From Pseudomonas sp. 30_B (GTDB taxonomy: Bacteria; Pseudomonadota; Gammaproteobacteria; Pseudomonadales; Pseudomonadaceae), in assembly GCF_017491605.1 (NCBI RefSeq), contig NZ_JAFGYY010000003.1, positions 1-64,000 on the forward strand: a DNA stretch of 64,000 bases. Direction: 5' to 3'. Both the position numbers and the translations under genes were made by a program. Below are positions 46,557-56,382 of this stretch, piece by piece. The notes under the pieces were generated by a model, which saw nothing but the letters and a program-made list of their open reading frames with translations, was not told the origin of the DNA and ran no database searches. Within the stretch, counting starts at the first letter, position 1; every line of letters starts with the position of its first letter.

Positions 46557-47437
46557 GCCTGCTGCACCCCCAGCCAGCCTTCGCGGCCGGCCAGTTCGCC
46601 ACGCACCAGGCGGGCGACAGGAAGGGTACAGAGGGTGTCCGGCAGCAGCCGGCCCAGGGGTTTGAACTGGATGTCGTCCTGTCGGGCGCGCCCGAGCAAC
46701 TGACGGAAAGTCTCGGCCATGAGAATCCCTTCTACCTCGGCATGGATGGTGTAGACGTTGAGCGCGTCCTTGCGGAAGCGCTGGAGGATGAAGTCGTTGA
46801 AGTCGGCGGCGGACACCTGCGGGCCCACCACTTCGTCGTAGGTCGGCAGGTCTACCGGGATCTGCGGCGCGCCGATGCGGCCATCGTCGAGCAGCGGGCG
46901 GAACAGCGCGCTACCCCGGCAATCGCTGTTGTAGCGGAAGCCGAAGCGCTCCTTGGCCTCTACCACGCGCTCGTCGGCCCGCCAGCCGGCGGCGGCGGAG
47001 CATTCCACCGGTTTGCCGATGATGTCGGCGAGGGTGTCGACGCCTTGGCGAATCTGCTCCACCAGCTGCTCCGGACTCCAGCGCCCGGCATTGGCCTGCC
47101 AGCCGTGATGGTCCCAGGCATGCAGGCCGATTTCATGGCCGGCTTCGCTGGCGCGTCGCATCAGGTGGCCGAGGTCGCGGCCGATGGGTTTGCCCGGCCA
47201 GGCGGTGCCGGCCAGGAGGATGTCCCAGCCGTACAGCCCGGCGGCGTTGGAGCGCAGCATTTTCCACAGGAACTGCGGGCGGATCAGGCGCCACAGGTGG
47301 CGGCCCATGTTGTCCGGGCCGACGCTGAAGAAGAAGGTCGCCTTGATGCCGGCTTCGTCGAGAAGATCCAGGAGCCGGGGCACGCCTTCACGGGTGCCCC
47401 GGTAGGTATCCACATCGATACGCAGTCCTGCCTGCAT
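46553..47437 (-). CDS. arnD: 4-deoxy-4-formamido-L-arabinose-phosphoundecaprenol deformylase
   Basis: 294 residues. ATG 47437 overlaps the arnA stop (TAATG); the same frame continues antisense through arnA and is disregarded. It belongs to the polysaccharide deacetylase (NodB) superfamily: [15 protein letters not shown] with the metal Asp near residue 8-10, [15 protein letters not shown] with the metal His residues, and the C-terminal [10 protein letters not shown]. It removes the formyl group from the lipid-linked sugar before flipping. Confidence 0.96.
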   Translation of the reverse strand: MQAGLRIDVDTYRGTREGVPRLLDLLDEAGIKATFFFSVGPDNMGRHLWRLIRPQFLWKMLRSNAAGLYGWDILLAGTAWPGKPIGRDLGHLMRRASEAGHEIGLHAWDHHGWQANAGRWSPEQLVEQIRQGVDTLADIIGKPVECSAAAGWRADERVVEAKERFGFRYNSDCRGSALFRPLLDDGRIGAPQIPVDLPTYDEVVGPQVSAADFNDFILQRFRKDALNVYTIHAEVEGILMAETFRQLLGRARQDDIQFKPLGRLLPDTLCTLPVARLVRGELAGREGWLGVQQA

Positions 47438-49461
47438 TACGCGATGCTTTTGTTTTTCAGCGGCACGGCGTGCGCTGCGCCGCCTTCGCGCTCGGCGAGG
47501 GCTTCGCGCAGGAAGAAGTCCAGCGTCTTGCCGATGGTCTCGGACAGCTCGACGGTGGGCTCCCAGTTCAGCAGGCGGCGGGCGTTCTCGATGCTCGGCT
47601 TGCGGTGCGACACGTCCTGGTAGCCGTCGCCGTAGAAGCTGCGGCTTTCCACTTCGCGGAAGCCGGCGAAGGGCGGGAACTGGTCGCGCAGCGGGTGGGC
47701 TTCGAACTGGCGCAGCAGCTCTTCGCCCAGTTGGCGGATGCTCGCTTCGTTGTCCGGGTTGCCGATGTTGACGATCTGCCCGTCGCAGCGGCCGCCTTCG
47801 TTGTCGATGATGCGGGCCAGGGCTTCGATGCCGTCGTCCACGTCGGTGAAGCAGCGCTTCTGCGCGCCGCCGTCCACCAGGCGGATCGGGGTGCCCTCGA
47901 CGAGGTGCAGGATCAGCTGGGTGATGGCGCGGGAGCTGCCGATGCGTGCGGAGTCCAGGCGGTCCAGGCGCGGGCCCATCCAGTTGAACGGACGGAACAG
48001 GCTGAACTTCAGGCCCTTCTGGCCATAGGCCCAGATGACGCGGTCGAGCAGCTGCTTGGAGACCGAGTAGATCCAGCGCTGCTTGTTGATCGGGCCGACC
48101 ACCAGGTTCGACTTGTCTTCGTCGAAGTTGGCGTCGGTGCACATGCCGTACACCTCGGAGGTCGAGGGGAAGATCACGCGCTTGTTGTACTTCACGCAGT
48201 AGCGGACCAGCTTGAGGTTTTCCTCGAAGTCCAGCTCGAACACGCGCAGCGGGTTGCGGGTGTACTCGATGGGGGTGGCGATGGCCACCAGCGGCAGGAC
48301 CACGTCGCACTTCTTGATGTGGTACTCGATCCACTCGGTGTGGATGCTGATGTCGCCTTCGACGAAGTGGAAGTCCGGGTTGCTGCGCAGGCGCTCGATG
48401 GCGTCGGAGCCGATGTCCAGGCCGTAGACTTCGTAGTTGCCGTCGCGCAGCAGGCGCTCGGACAGGTGGTTGCCGATGAAACCGTTGACCCCGAGGATCA
48501 GCACGCGGGTCTTGCGCTTGGCCTTGCGCGCGGCGCCGTGCAGGCGCGAGCCTTCCACCAGGCCCATCTCGCGGGCCAGTTGCGGGCCGGCGAGGAACAG
48601 GCCGGCGTCGCCCTGCTGGCCGGAGAGGATTTCCAGCGAGTCTTCGCCGCAGGCGATGCGCAGCGGATCGACGGAGAGCACCGAGCCCGGTGCCTGGCCG
48701 TTGTTGCCGCTGGCCACGCGGGAGCTCCAGACGATCAGCTTGCGATCGCCCACCGGGGCGAAGGCGCCGGGGTAGGGCTGGGTGACGGCGCGGACCAGGT
48801 TGTGCAGTTCGCGGGCCGGACGCTGCCAGTCGATGGCGCCGTCGGCGGCGGTGCGGCGGCCGAAGTAGCTGGCGCGGGATTCGTCCTGCGCGACTTCGGC
48901 GAGTTCACCCTTGGCCAGCTTGGGCAGGGCGTCGTCCAGCAGTTCGCGGGAAGCCTGGCGCAGCTTGCCGTGGAGGATCAGGGCGGTGTCGTCCGCGCCG
49001 ATGGCCACGCGCTGCTGGGCGAGGATGGCGCCGGCGTCGGCGCGCTTGACCATGCGGTGCAGGGTGACGCCGGTCTCGGTCTCGCCGTTGACCAGCACCC
49101 AGTTGGCCGGGGCGCGGCCACGGTAGCGCGGCAGCAGCGAGCCGTGGAGGTTGAAGGCGCCTTCGGAGGCGCACTCCAGCAGCTCTTCGCCCAGCAGGTT
49201 GCGGTAGTAGAAGGAGAAGATGTAGCGCGGCTGCAGTTCGCGGATGCGCGAGATCCACAGCGGGTGGTTGACGTCTTCCGGCGCGTGTACCGGGATGCCA
49301 TGACGTGCGCAGAGCTGGGCGACGGAGCCGTAGAAACGGTTCTCCTTCGGGTCGTCGGCGTGGGTGAAGACAGCGTCGATCTGGTAGCCGGCGGCGAGCA
49401 GCGCTTCGATGCCGGTGCAGCCGATGTCGTGATAGGCGAAGACGATGGTCTGCTGGGTCAT
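47437..49461 (-). CDS. arnA: Bifunctional UDP-glucuronate decarboxylase / UDP-Ara4N formyltransferase
   Basis: 674 residues, slightly longer than the E. coli enzyme. The N-terminal formyltransferase domain (1-305) has [19 protein letters not shown] with the HxSLLPxxxG motif. The C-terminal decarboxylase (320-660) is an SDR with [19 protein letters not shown] and the catalytic STSEVYG plus [10 protein letters not shown] (YxxxK). It oxidatively decarboxylates UDP-glucuronate and formylates UDP-4-amino-arabinose, on either side of the ArnB reaction. It overlaps arnC by 4 bases. Confidence 0.97.
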   Translation of the reverse strand: MTQQTIVFAYHDIGCTGIEALLAAGYQIDAVFTHADDPKENRFYGSVAQLCARHGIPVHAPEDVNHPLWISRIRELQPRYIFSFYYRNLLGEELLECASEGAFNLHGSLLPRYRGRAPANWVLVNGETETGVTLHRMVKRADAGAILAQQRVAIGADDTALILHGKLRQASRELLDDALPKLAKGELAEVAQDESRASYFGRRTAADGAIDWQRPARELHNLVRAVTQPYPGAFAPVGDRKLIVWSSRVASGNNGQAPGSVLSVDPLRIACGEDSLEILSGQQGDAGLFLAGPQLAREMGLVEGSRLHGAARKAKRKTRVLILGVNGFIGNHLSERLLRDGNYEVYGLDIGSDAIERLRSNPDFHFVEGDISIHTEWIEYHIKKCDVVLPLVAIATPIEYTRNPLRVFELDFEENLKLVRYCVKYNKRVIFPSTSEVYGMCTDANFDEDKSNLVVGPINKQRWIYSVSKQLLDRVIWAYGQKGLKFSLFRPFNWMGPRLDRLDSARIGSSRAITQLILHLVEGTPIRLVDGGAQKRCFTDVDDGIEALARIIDNEGGRCDGQIVNIGNPDNEASIRQLGEELLRQFEAHPLRDQFPPFAGFREVESRSFYGDGYQDVSHRKPSIENARRLLNWEPTVELSETIGKTLDFFLREALAEREGGAAHAVPLKNKSIA

Positions 49462-50468
49462 GGCTGGAGAGACTCGAGAGAAGAGGAAGAAGGGGTGGTT
49501 GTGCGGGTTTCGAGCGTGGTCCGCTGGCGGACGATGCGCTCGATGAAGAAGCGTGGGCGGGCGCGCACGTCGTTGTACATGCGGCCCAGGTACTCACCCA
49601 GCAGGCCCATGCCGACCAGCTGCACGCCGGTGAACATGAACAGCACGGCGAACAGCACGAAGGTGCCGTGGCCGGCCCAGGCGGCGCCGAAGATCACGCG
49701 CAGGAAGAGCAGCAGCAGGGCGAAGCCGAAGCCGGCCGCCGCCATCGCGCCGCCCACCAGCGACAGCAGGCGCAGCGGGGTGGTGGTCATGCAGGTGACC
49801 AGGTCGAACATCAGGTTGATCAGGCGCATGAAGTCGTACTTCGACTCGCCGTGTTCGCGCTCGGCGTGGGCGACCATGATCTCGGTGGTGTGACGGGCGA
49901 AGCTGTTGGCCAGGATCGGGATGAAGGTGCTGCGCTCGCGGCAGGCCAGCATCGCCTTGACGATGCTCGCGCGGTAGGCGCGCAGCATGCAGCCGTAGTC
50001 GCTCATGGCAACCCCGGTGGAGCGCTGCACGGCCAGGTTGATCAGCTTCGACGGCCAGCGGCGCAGGGCCGAGTCCTGGCGCTTCTGGCGCACGGTGCCG
50101 ACCACGTCGTAGCCCTGCGCGGCCTGTTCGACCAGGCGCGGGATTTCCTCCGGCGGGTTCTGCAGGTCGGCGTCGAGGGTGATGATCACGTCGCCCCGGC
50201 ATTCTTCGAAACCGGCCATGATCGCCGCGTGCTGGCCATAGTTGCGGTTGAGGATCACCGCGACGACGTGGCTGCCGGGAGCTTCGGCGGCTTCCAGGAG
50301 CAGGTCGGCGGAGCCGTCACGGCTGCCGTCGTCGATCAGGATGATCTCGTAGTCGCGGTCCAGCTTCTCGCAGGCGGCGCTGGTGCGGCGCAGCAACTCG
50401 GGCAGGCTGGCTTCTTCGTTGTACACCGGGATGACGATGGACACGAGGTTGATCGGATAGGCTTTCAC
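49458..50468 (-). CDS. arnC: Undecaprenyl-phosphate 4-deoxy-4-formamido-L-arabinose transferase
   Basis: 336 residues. GT-2 glycosyltransferase: [34 protein letters not shown] and [17 protein letters not shown] (metal-binding DxD region) lie in the first 130 residues. Two membrane helices lie near 230-305 ([41 protein letters not shown]). It moves the formylated sugar from UDP to undecaprenyl phosphate. It begins 7 bases after arnB. Confidence 0.96.
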   Translation of the reverse strand: MKAYPINLVSIVIPVYNEEASLPELLRRTSAACEKLDRDYEIILIDDGSRDGSADLLLEAAEAPGSHVVAVILNRNYGQHAAIMAGFEECRGDVIITLDADLQNPPEEIPRLVEQAAQGYDVVGTVRQKRQDSALRRWPSKLINLAVQRSTGVAMSDYGCMLRAYRASIVKAMLACRERSTFIPILANSFARHTTEIMVAHAEREHGESKYDFMRLINLMFDLVTCMTTTPLRLLSLVGGAMAAAGFGFALLLLFLRVIFGAAWAGHGTFVLFAVLFMFTGVQLVGMGLLGEYLGRMYNDVRARPRFFIERIVRQRTTLETRTTTPSSSSLESLQP

Positions 50469-50475
50469 GATGGCG

Positions 50476-51615
50476 TTACCGGGTGATGGTTTCTATAGCT
50501 TCCACCACGCGGTCGAGGTCGCCGGTGGTCATGTCGGGGAATAGCGGGATCGAGCATAGGCGGGCCGAGTTCCATTCGGTGTTGGGCAGGGCTACGTCCG
50601 GGTAGCGCTGGCGATAGTAGCTGTGCAGGTGGCTGCCGATAAAGTGGATGCCGCTGCCGATGCCGCGTTGCTGCAGCGCCTGCATGAAGCCGTCGCGGTC
50701 GATGCCGCAGCGTTCGGCGTCGATGCGCAGGATGTACAGGTGCCAGGCGTGGTGCTGCGGGTAGTCCGGCAGGGCCAGGGGTTCCACCGGCAGTCCGGCC
50801 AGGCGTTCCTGGTAGGCCGCCGCCAGTTCGGCGCGGCGCGCGTTGATCGCTTCCAGGCGACCGAGCTGGACCAGGGCAATGGCGGCGTTGATGTCGGAGA
50901 GGTTGTACTTGAAGCCGGGCTCGATCACCTGGGCCTGCGGCTTGCGGCCATGGGTCAGGCGGTCGTAGGCGTCCACGCCCAGGCCGTGGAACTTGAGCAT
51001 GCGCACGCGATCGGCGAGGGCGTCGTCGTCGGTAACGAACATGGCGCCCTCGGCGCAGGTCATGTTCTTGATCGCATGGAAGGAGAAGATCGCGGTGCCG
51101 GTCTGGCCGACCGGGCGGCCACGGTAGCGGGTACCGGCGGCGTGGGCGGCGTCCTCGATCACGGCAATGCCGTGGCGCTGCGCCAGGGCGTTGATCGGAT
51201 CCATGTCGGCGGCGGCGCCGGCGTAGTGCACCGGGATGATGGCGCGGGTGCGCGGGGTGATCGCCGCCTCGATGCGGGCGGCGTCGGTCATCAGGGTGTC
51301 GCGGTCGACGTCGACGAACACCGGGGTGGCGCCCAGCAGGCAGATCATGTTGGCGGTGGACACCCAGGTCTGCGACGGGGTGATCACCTCGTCGCCCGGG
51401 CCGATGCCCAGCGCGAGCAGCGCAATGTGCATGCCGCCGGTGGCCGAGGCCAGTGCCACGGCGTGCTTGCAGCCGATGGATTGGGCGAAGCGCTGTTCCA
51501 GCTCCTGGTTCCGCGGGCCGGTGGTGATCCATCCCGAGCGCAGCACCTCATTGACCGCCCGGATCTCCTCGTCACCGATGCTGGGGCGGGAGAAGGGGAG
51601 GAAGTTCATGTCCAT
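50476..51615 (-). CDS. arnB: UDP-4-amino-4-deoxy-L-arabinose--oxoglutarate aminotransferase
   Basis: 379 residues from ATG 51615 (AGGA upstream); ATG 51609 is also in frame. It is a DegT/DnrJ/EryC1 sugar aminotransferase: PLP lysine in [16 protein letters not shown] near residue 190, [10 protein letters not shown], and [22 protein letters not shown] for phosphate binding. It transaminates UDP-4-keto-arabinose. It is the first gene of the arnBCADTEF-ugd transcript, with a PmrA-box-like repeat upstream. Confidence 0.97.
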   Translation of the reverse strand: MDMNFLPFSRPSIGDEEIRAVNEVLRSGWITTGPRNQELEQRFAQSIGCKHAVALASATGGMHIALLALGIGPGDEVITPSQTWVSTANMICLLGATPVFVDVDRDTLMTDAARIEAAITPRTRAIIPVHYAGAAADMDPINALAQRHGIAVIEDAAHAAGTRYRGRPVGQTGTAIFSFHAIKNMTCAEGAMFVTDDDALADRVRMLKFHGLGVDAYDRLTHGRKPQAQVIEPGFKYNLSDINAAIALVQLGRLEAINARRAELAAAYQERLAGLPVEPLALPDYPQHHAWHLYILRIDAERCGIDRDGFMQALQQRGIGSGIHFIGSHLHSYYRQRYPDVALPNTEWNSARLCSIPLFPDMTTGDLDRVVEAIETITR

Positions 51616-51677
51616 GTTATGAGTCCTGATGGGCGGAGGCCGCGCTACTTGAGTGTAGGAAAGGTAGCTGGGGATAC

Positions 51678-51694
51678 GTTAAGAACCCGTTAAG
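51678..51694 (-). promoter_or_regulatory. PmrA-box-like direct repeat upstream of arnB
   Basis: Read on the minus strand this is CTTAAC-GGGTT-CTTAAC, two 6-bp half-sites at 11-bp periodicity, matching the PmrA consensus CTTAAT-N5-CTTAAT. It is 63 bases upstream of arnB. A TACACT-like -10 lies 20 bases further downstream on the minus strand. PmrA(B) control of arn is established in P. aeruginosa. Confidence 0.8.
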
Positions 51695-51784
51695 TGCTTG
51701 TGGTGAAACTGTAATCGGGCTTGCCAGCGGGGCCGCACAGCCTATCCGACCCCAGGTGGGGGGATGTTGGGATCGTTCTGAAAA

Positions 51785-51840
51785 CGACATGGGAATGTCG
51801 GGAATCGCTGTTGAACACTCGTTCATTCCTGGCGTATGTT
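51785..51840 (+). promoter_or_regulatory. Palindrome and candidate promoter for the aminotransferase/ABC cluster
   Basis: CGACAT-GGGA-ATGTCG (51785-51800) is a perfect operator-like inverted repeat. A promoter candidate follows with TTGAAC (51811-51816) and TATGTT (51835-51840), 18 bases apart and about 70 bases before the first gene. The TetR-type regulator encoded at the end of the cluster is the obvious candidate to bind, but this is inference. Confidence 0.4.
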
Positions 51841-51910
51841 GGCCCCACGCTCTGACGGACAAAAATTCCAATACCCGTCGGACATGCCGTCATTCGGATG
51901 AGGTTCTCGC

Positions 51911-53980
51911 ATGCGTTATTCGTCGCTTGTGGACAGGATGGTCGGGCCCGGCGTCGCCGCCTGGGACATTCATTACGCGGCCATCGCCGCCCAGCGCGAA
52001 GGCCGGGATGTGATCGTCCTGAGCGTTGGCGACCCGGACTTCGCCACGCCGGACTTCATTACCGAGGCCGCCGTCACCTCGCTGCGCGCGGGCGATACCC
52101 ACTACAGCGACGTGGCCGGGCGCCCGGAGCTGCGCCAGGCCATCGCTGCGCTGCATGAACGACGATGCGGGCAGGCGGTGACGGCCGAGAACGTCATCGC
52201 CGTCGCCGGCGCGCAGAACGGCCTGTTCGCCGCCGCCATGTGCCTGCTGGAACCGGGCGATGAGGTGATCGTCTTCGACCCGGTCTATGTCACCTACGAA
52301 GCCACCCTGAAGTCCACCGGCGCCACGCTGGTAGCTGTACCGACCCGCGCCAGCAACGGCTTCCGCCCCGTGGCCGCCGACCTGGCCGCCGCGATTACCC
52401 CGCGCACCAAGGCGATCTTCTTCGCCAACCCGAACAACCCCACCGGCGTCGTCCTCAATCGCGAAGAGCTGCTGGCCATCGCCGAACTGGCCAAGGCCCA
52501 TGACCTGTGGGTAGTGGTCGACGAGGTTTACGAAGGCCTGACGTTCGAGCGCGAGCACCAGAGTTTCGCCGCCCTGCCAGGCATGGCCGAGCGCACCCTG
52601 AGCATCGGCAGCCTGTCGAAATCCCATGCCATGACCGGCTGGCGCACCGGCTGGGTCGTGGCCAACCCGACACTGGTCGCGCATCTGGAAAACCTGGCGC
52701 TGAACATGTTCTACGGCCTGCCGGGCTTCGTTCAGGAAGCCGCGCGGGTGGCGGTGGAGCGGCACGACGACGTGGTGTCGTCGATGCGCGAGATCTATCG
52801 CCGTCGCCGTGATCTGGTGGTTGCCGCGCTGAGTGATTGCCCGCGAGTGAAAGTGCTCAGCCCCGAGGCCGGCATGTTCGTCATGGTGGACGTGCGCGAC
52901 ACGGGGCTGAGTTCGCTGGACTTCTCTTGGCAGCTGTTCCATGCCACCGGTGTTTCGGTGCTGGATGCGGCGGCCTTCGGCCCGCAGGCGGAGGGTTTCG
53001 TGCGGCTGTCGTTCGGTTTGAGCGACGAGAGCATGGCCGAGGCCTGTGCGCGGATCATTCGGTTTGTAGAAGGACTCTCGGCGTGCGCCGATCAACCTGT
53101 AGGAGCGAGGGGGACGCCATCGTTATTGCTCGCGAACGCTCTTGATGTTTCTGGTGCGGAGGTTGGTTCGCGAGCAAGCTCGCTCCTACAGAAAGCAGAG
53201 CAGCCCGCTGCGAAGCCGGTCATCGAAGTCCGCGACCTGCACAAGCGCTTCGGCGACTTCGAGGTGCTCAAGGGGGTGTCGCTGTCGGCCCGCGAGGGCG
53301 GGGTGATCTCGCTGATCGGTGCCAGCGGCTCGGGCAAGAGCACCCTGCTGCGCTGCATCAACATGCTGGAGATTCCCAACCAGGGCACGGTCACCGTCAA
53401 TGGCGAGACCATCGGCCTGACCCGCAACCGCCACGGCGAGCCGATGGTGGCCGACCAGAAACAGCTGACCCGCATCCGCTCGCAACTGGGCATGGTGTTC
53501 CAGAACTTCAACCTGTGGCCGCACCGCACCGTGCTGGAGAACCTGATCGAGGCGCCGACCTTCGTCCTCCACGAGAGCAAGGCCGAGGCCCGCGAGCGCG
53601 CCGAGGCGCTGCTGGAGCGCGTCGGCCTGGCGGAGAAGCGTCACACCTACCCGGCGTTCCTGTCCGGCGGCCAGCAGCAGCGCGTGGCCATTGCCCGCGC
53701 GCTGGCGGTACGGCCGAAGGTCATGCTGTTCGACGAGCCGACCTCGGCGCTGGACCCGGAGCTGGTGGGCGAAGTGCTGCGGGTGATCCGCTCGCTGGCC
53801 GAGGAGGGGCGGACCGTGATCCTGGTCACCCACGAAATGGCCTTCGCCCGCGACGTTTCCAGCCACGTGGCGTTCCTCCACAAGGGCCTGATCGAAGAGG
53901 AAGGCACGCCCGAGGAAGTCTTCTCGCGGCCGCGCAGCGAGCGCTGCCGGCAGTTCGTCAACGCGCACCAGAATCGCTGA
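51911..53980 (+). CDS. In-frame fusion: PLP aminotransferase + amino-acid ABC transporter ATPase
   Basis: One 689-residue frame without interruption. Residues 1-385 are a class I/II aminotransferase: VLSVGDPDFATPDFI, FANPNNPTGVVLN, and the PLP lysine Lys237 in IGSLSKSHAMTGWRTGW. Residues 435-689 are a complete polar amino-acid ABC ATPase (HisP/GlnQ type) with Walker A GASGSGKST near 470, LSGGQQQRVAIARAL, VMLFDEPTSALDPE and VTHEMAFARD. The joining segment (about 397-426) is encoded by a REP palindrome. No ATG or GTG lies in frame between the two domains (only a TTG near 53133), so the ATPase seems to depend on translation of the aminotransferase. The ATPase should energise the permeases encoded downstream. 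A sequencing error would be needed to make these two separate genes. Confidence 0.88.
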   Translation: MRYSSLVDRMVGPGVAAWDIHYAAIAAQREGRDVIVLSVGDPDFATPDFITEAAVTSLRAGDTHYSDVAGRPELRQAIAALHERRCGQAVTAENVIAVAGAQNGLFAAAMCLLEPGDEVIVFDPVYVTYEATLKSTGATLVAVPTRASNGFRPVAADLAAAITPRTKAIFFANPNNPTGVVLNREELLAIAELAKAHDLWVVVDEVYEGLTFEREHQSFAALPGMAERTLSIGSLSKSHAMTGWRTGWVVANPTLVAHLENLALNMFYGLPGFVQEAARVAVERHDDVVSSMREIYRRRRDLVVAALSDCPRVKVLSPEAGMFVMVDVRDTGLSSLDFSWQLFHATGVSVLDAAAFGPQAEGFVRLSFGLSDESMAEACARIIRFVEGLSACADQPVGARGTPSLLLANALDVSGAEVGSRASSLLQKAEQPAAKPVIEVRDLHKRFGDFEVLKGVSLSAREGGVISLIGASGSGKSTLLRCINMLEIPNQGTVTVNGETIGLTRNRHGEPMVADQKQLTRIRSQLGMVFQNFNLWPHRTVLENLIEAPTFVLHESKAEARERAEALLERVGLAEKRHTYPAFLSGGQQQRVAIARALAVRPKVMLFDEPTSALDPELVGEVLRVIRSLAEEGRTVILVTHEMAFARDVSSHVAFLHKGLIEEEGTPEEVFSRPRSERCRQFVNAHQNR
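53099..53189. repeat. REP element inside a coding frame
   Basis: GTAGGAGCGAG ... TTGCTCGCGAAC and the right arm GTTCGCGAGCAAGCTCG-CTCCTAC belong to the same family as the intergenic copies. Relative to other copies the left arm has about 16 bases (GGGGACGCCATCGTTA) in place of one C, a net +15 that leaves the frame unchanged. It encodes the linker of the fused aminotransferase-ATPase. Confidence 0.85.
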
Positions 53981-54049
53981 CCGATGTCGCGCTGACGGCG
54001 CATCGATGAGCGTGACCCATAACAATCGAAAACAAGGCAGGGGATCACG

Positions 54050-54835
54050 ATGAACAAGAAACGTCTGTGCAACTGGGTGGTGGGTGCAACGATGCTCATG
54101 GCCGGCGCGGTCAGCGCGCAGGCCGAGACGATTCGTTTCGCCCTGGCCGCCGAACCCTATCCGCCGTTCTCGCAGAAGCAGCCCGACGGCAGCTGGGTCG
54201 GCTTCGAGCCGGACCTGATCCGCAAGGTCTGCGCCGAGATGAAAGCCACCTGCGAGATCGACGAAGTGGCCTGGGACGGCATCATCCCGGCGCTGCTGGC
54301 GAAGAAGATCGACGTGATCTTCAACTCCCTGTCGATCACCGAGGAGCGCGAGAAGCAGATCGCCTTCAGCCGTCCCTATTACGACACCCCGGTGGCCGTG
54401 GCCGCGCCCCAGGCCGTGGACCTGCAGATCACCCCCGATGGCCTGAAGGGCAAGACCATCGGCGTGCAGATCTCCACCGTCAGTGCCAACTACCTGAAGA
54501 AGTACTACGAGAAGATCGCCGACGTGCGCTACTACGACACCCAGGACTCGGTGAACGCCGACCTGGTGGCCGGGCGCATCGACCTGATGATGGCCGACGG
54601 CATCGCCGTGGCGACCTTCATCAAGTCGCCGGACGCGCAAGCCGCCGGCATCGTCAACAAGGGCGAGGTGAAGTACGACCCGATCTTCGGCCGCGGCGTT
54701 GGCGCCGGCATGCGCAAGGACGACACCGCGCTGAAGGCGAAGATGAACGATGCCATCGGCAAGCTGCTGGCCAGCGACGATTACAAGGCGCTGTCGGACA
54801 AGTACTTCGGCATGAGCGTCGCGCCCAAGCAATAA
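54050..54835 (+). CDS. Amino-acid ABC transporter substrate-binding protein
   Basis: 261 residues. AGGGGATCACG precedes the ATG. Signal peptide to about residue 25 (TMLMAGAVSAQA-ETI). SBP family 3 (lysine/arginine/ornithine type): FALAAEPYPPFSQKQPDGSWVG, GFEPDLIRKVCAEM, NSLSITEEREKQIAFSRPYY and GKTIGVQISTVSANYLKKYY, with VAGRIDLMMADG. Two cysteines (Cys near 61 and 68) may form the disulfide seen in this family. It captures the substrate in the periplasm for the permeases downstream. The exact ligand cannot be told; a cationic or acylated amino acid is plausible from the neighbours. Confidence 0.93.
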   Translation: MNKKRLCNWVVGATMLMAGAVSAQAETIRFALAAEPYPPFSQKQPDGSWVGFEPDLIRKVCAEMKATCEIDEVAWDGIIPALLAKKIDVIFNSLSITEEREKQIAFSRPYYDTPVAVAAPQAVDLQITPDGLKGKTIGVQISTVSANYLKKYYEKIADVRYYDTQDSVNADLVAGRIDLMMADGIAVATFIKSPDAQAAGIVNKGEVKYDPIFGRGVGAGMRKDDTALKAKMNDAIGKLLASDDYKALSDKYFGMSVAPKQ

Positions 54836-54859
54836 CCCCTCGCGTCAGTGGATAGACCT

Positions 54860-54876
54860 GCGCCCGTCCTGGGCGC
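54860..54876 (+). terminator. Hairpin between binding-protein and permease genes
   Basis: GCGCCC-GTCCT-GGGCGC is a 6-bp GC stem 25 bases after the binding-protein stop. No T-run follows. Such hairpins commonly stabilise the upstream mRNA or reduce read-through so that the binding protein is made in excess. Confidence 0.4.
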
Positions 54877-54900
54877 GGGTATCCAATTTTGGAGAAGGTC

Positions 54901-55611
54901 ATGCAAAGCATCTTCGACCTGATCGGCTTCGGCCCCATGGGCTGGGGCCCGGCGTTGCTCAAGGGGCTTCTGGTCACCCTGCAGATTTCCGTGGGTGCCT
55001 TCCTGGTCGGCCTGCTGATCGGCCTCGCTGCCGCCAGCGCCAAGATCGGCGGGCCCCGCCCGCTGGCGATGCTCGCGCGCGGCTACACCACGCTGTGCCG
55101 GGCGGTGCCGGAACTGCTGCTGATCTTGCTGCTGTTCTACGTCGGCTCCATGGGGCTGAACCAGCTTTTCGCCTGGGCCGGCTTCGGCGAGGTGAAACTC
55201 AACGGGATGATGGTGGCCATCGTCGTGCTCGGCCTGGTGCAGGGCGCCTATGCCTCGGAGATCTTCCGTGGCGCGATCCAGGCGATCCCTTACGGGCAGA
55301 TCGAAGCGGCACGGGCCTACGGCATGCACGGCTTCGGCCTGTTCCGTCGCGTGACCCTGCCGATCATGGCCCCTAACGCGCTGGCCGGCATGGCCAACCT
55401 CTGGGTCAACCTGATCAAGGACAGCGCGCTGATCAGCGTGGTAGGCACCAACGAGTTGCTCTACACCGCCAAGCAGGCTGCCGGTTCCACCCGTCACTAC
55501 CTGACCTTCTACCTCACTGCGGCGGCGCTGTACTACGTGCTCACCGTGCTTTCCAACCTGTTTGCAGGCTACCTGGAGCGGCGCTTCCGCCGCTGGATTC
55601 CGGCGGTTTGA
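54901..55611 (+). CDS. Amino-acid ABC transporter permease (first)
   Basis: 236 residues from ATG 54901 (GGAGAAGG upstream; an in-frame TTG at 54889 is rejected). Five membrane helices of the HisM/HisQ/ArtQ type. The EAA loop is IEAARAYGMHGFGLFRRVTLPIMAPNAL (given in two parts: IEAARAYGMHGFG and RRVTLPIMAPNAL), which docks the ATPase. LCRAVPELLLILLLFY is the typical second-helix region. It is coupled to the second permease, 13 bases downstream. Confidence 0.94.
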   Translation: MQSIFDLIGFGPMGWGPALLKGLLVTLQISVGAFLVGLLIGLAAASAKIGGPRPLAMLARGYTTLCRAVPELLLILLLFYVGSMGLNQLFAWAGFGEVKLNGMMVAIVVLGLVQGAYASEIFRGAIQAIPYGQIEAARAYGMHGFGLFRRVTLPIMAPNALAGMANLWVNLIKDSALISVVGTNELLYTAKQAAGSTRHYLTFYLTAAALYYVLTVLSNLFAGYLERRFRRWIPAV

Positions 55612-55624
55612 ACGAGGCGCGGCG

Positions 55625-56374
55625 ATGAACGAACACTGGCTATTCATCTACGGTGCCCTGCTGCTCAAGGGGCTGGGCACCACCCTGATCATCCTGCTGA
55701 TTTCCGCCGTCCTGGGCTTTGCCCTGGCACTGGGCGTGGCGTTGGCGCGGATGTCGCGCAACTTCCTGGTCGCGCGCCTGGCGCTGGCGTACACCAGCGT
55801 GATCCGCGGCACGCCGCTGCTGGTGCAGATCTACATCTTCTACTACGGCCTGGGCAGCCTGTTCGCGCAGTTCCCGCTGATTCGCGGCAGCTTCCTCTGG
55901 CCCTATCTGCGCGATGGCTTCTGGTACATCGTCATCGCACTGATCCTCTCGGTCGGCGCCTACGTCGGCGAGGTGGTGCGCGGCGGACTGAAGGCCGTGC
56001 CGCGTGGCGAGCTGGAGGCCGCTTCGGCGTTCGGTATGAACCGCACGCTGGTGCTCTACCGCGTCTGGCTGCCACGGGCGATCCGCCTGCTGCTGCCGAC
56101 CCTGGCGGGGGAGAGCGTGATGCTGCTCAAGTCCACAGCGCTGGCGTCCACCATCGCCGTGGTCGACCTGCTCGGCGCGGCCAACGTGGTGCGCGCGCAG
56201 ACCTTCAACGTCTATGAACCCTTGCTGCTGGTGGCGGCGATCTACATCTGCCTGACGTTCATCATCGAGGCCGGTTTCGCCGTGCTGGAGCGCAGCACGC
56301 CGATTCGCGGCGAGGCGCAGGGCAGGACGCAACGCTCCTGGCTGGGCAAGCGGCGTCCGCGTACGGCGGTGTGA
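55625..56374 (+). CDS. Amino-acid ABC transporter permease (second)
   Basis: 249 residues. Same family as the preceding gene, with five helices. TSVIRGTPLLVQIYIFYYGLG near residue 60, and the EAA loop LEAASAFGMNRTLVLYRVWLP near 145. LLKSTALASTIAVVDLLGAAN follows. With the first permease it forms the heterodimeric channel energised by the ATPase half of the upstream fusion protein. The C-terminus is extended and basic. Confidence 0.94.
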   Translation: MNEHWLFIYGALLLKGLGTTLIILLISAVLGFALALGVALARMSRNFLVARLALAYTSVIRGTPLLVQIYIFYYGLGSLFAQFPLIRGSFLWPYLRDGFWYIVIALILSVGAYVGEVVRGGLKAVPRGELEAASAFGMNRTLVLYRVWLPRAIRLLLPTLAGESVMLLKSTALASTIAVVDLLGAANVVRAQTFNVYEPLLLVAAIYICLTFIIEAGFAVLERSTPIRGEAQGRTQRSWLGKRRPRTAV

Positions 56375-56382
56375 GGTTCGGT

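Noticed and set aside
47470..49893. An 807-codon plus-strand frame opposite arnA
   Set aside because: Shadow of arnA/arnC, with Val/Ala/Gly/Gln-rich repetitive composition and no family motif.
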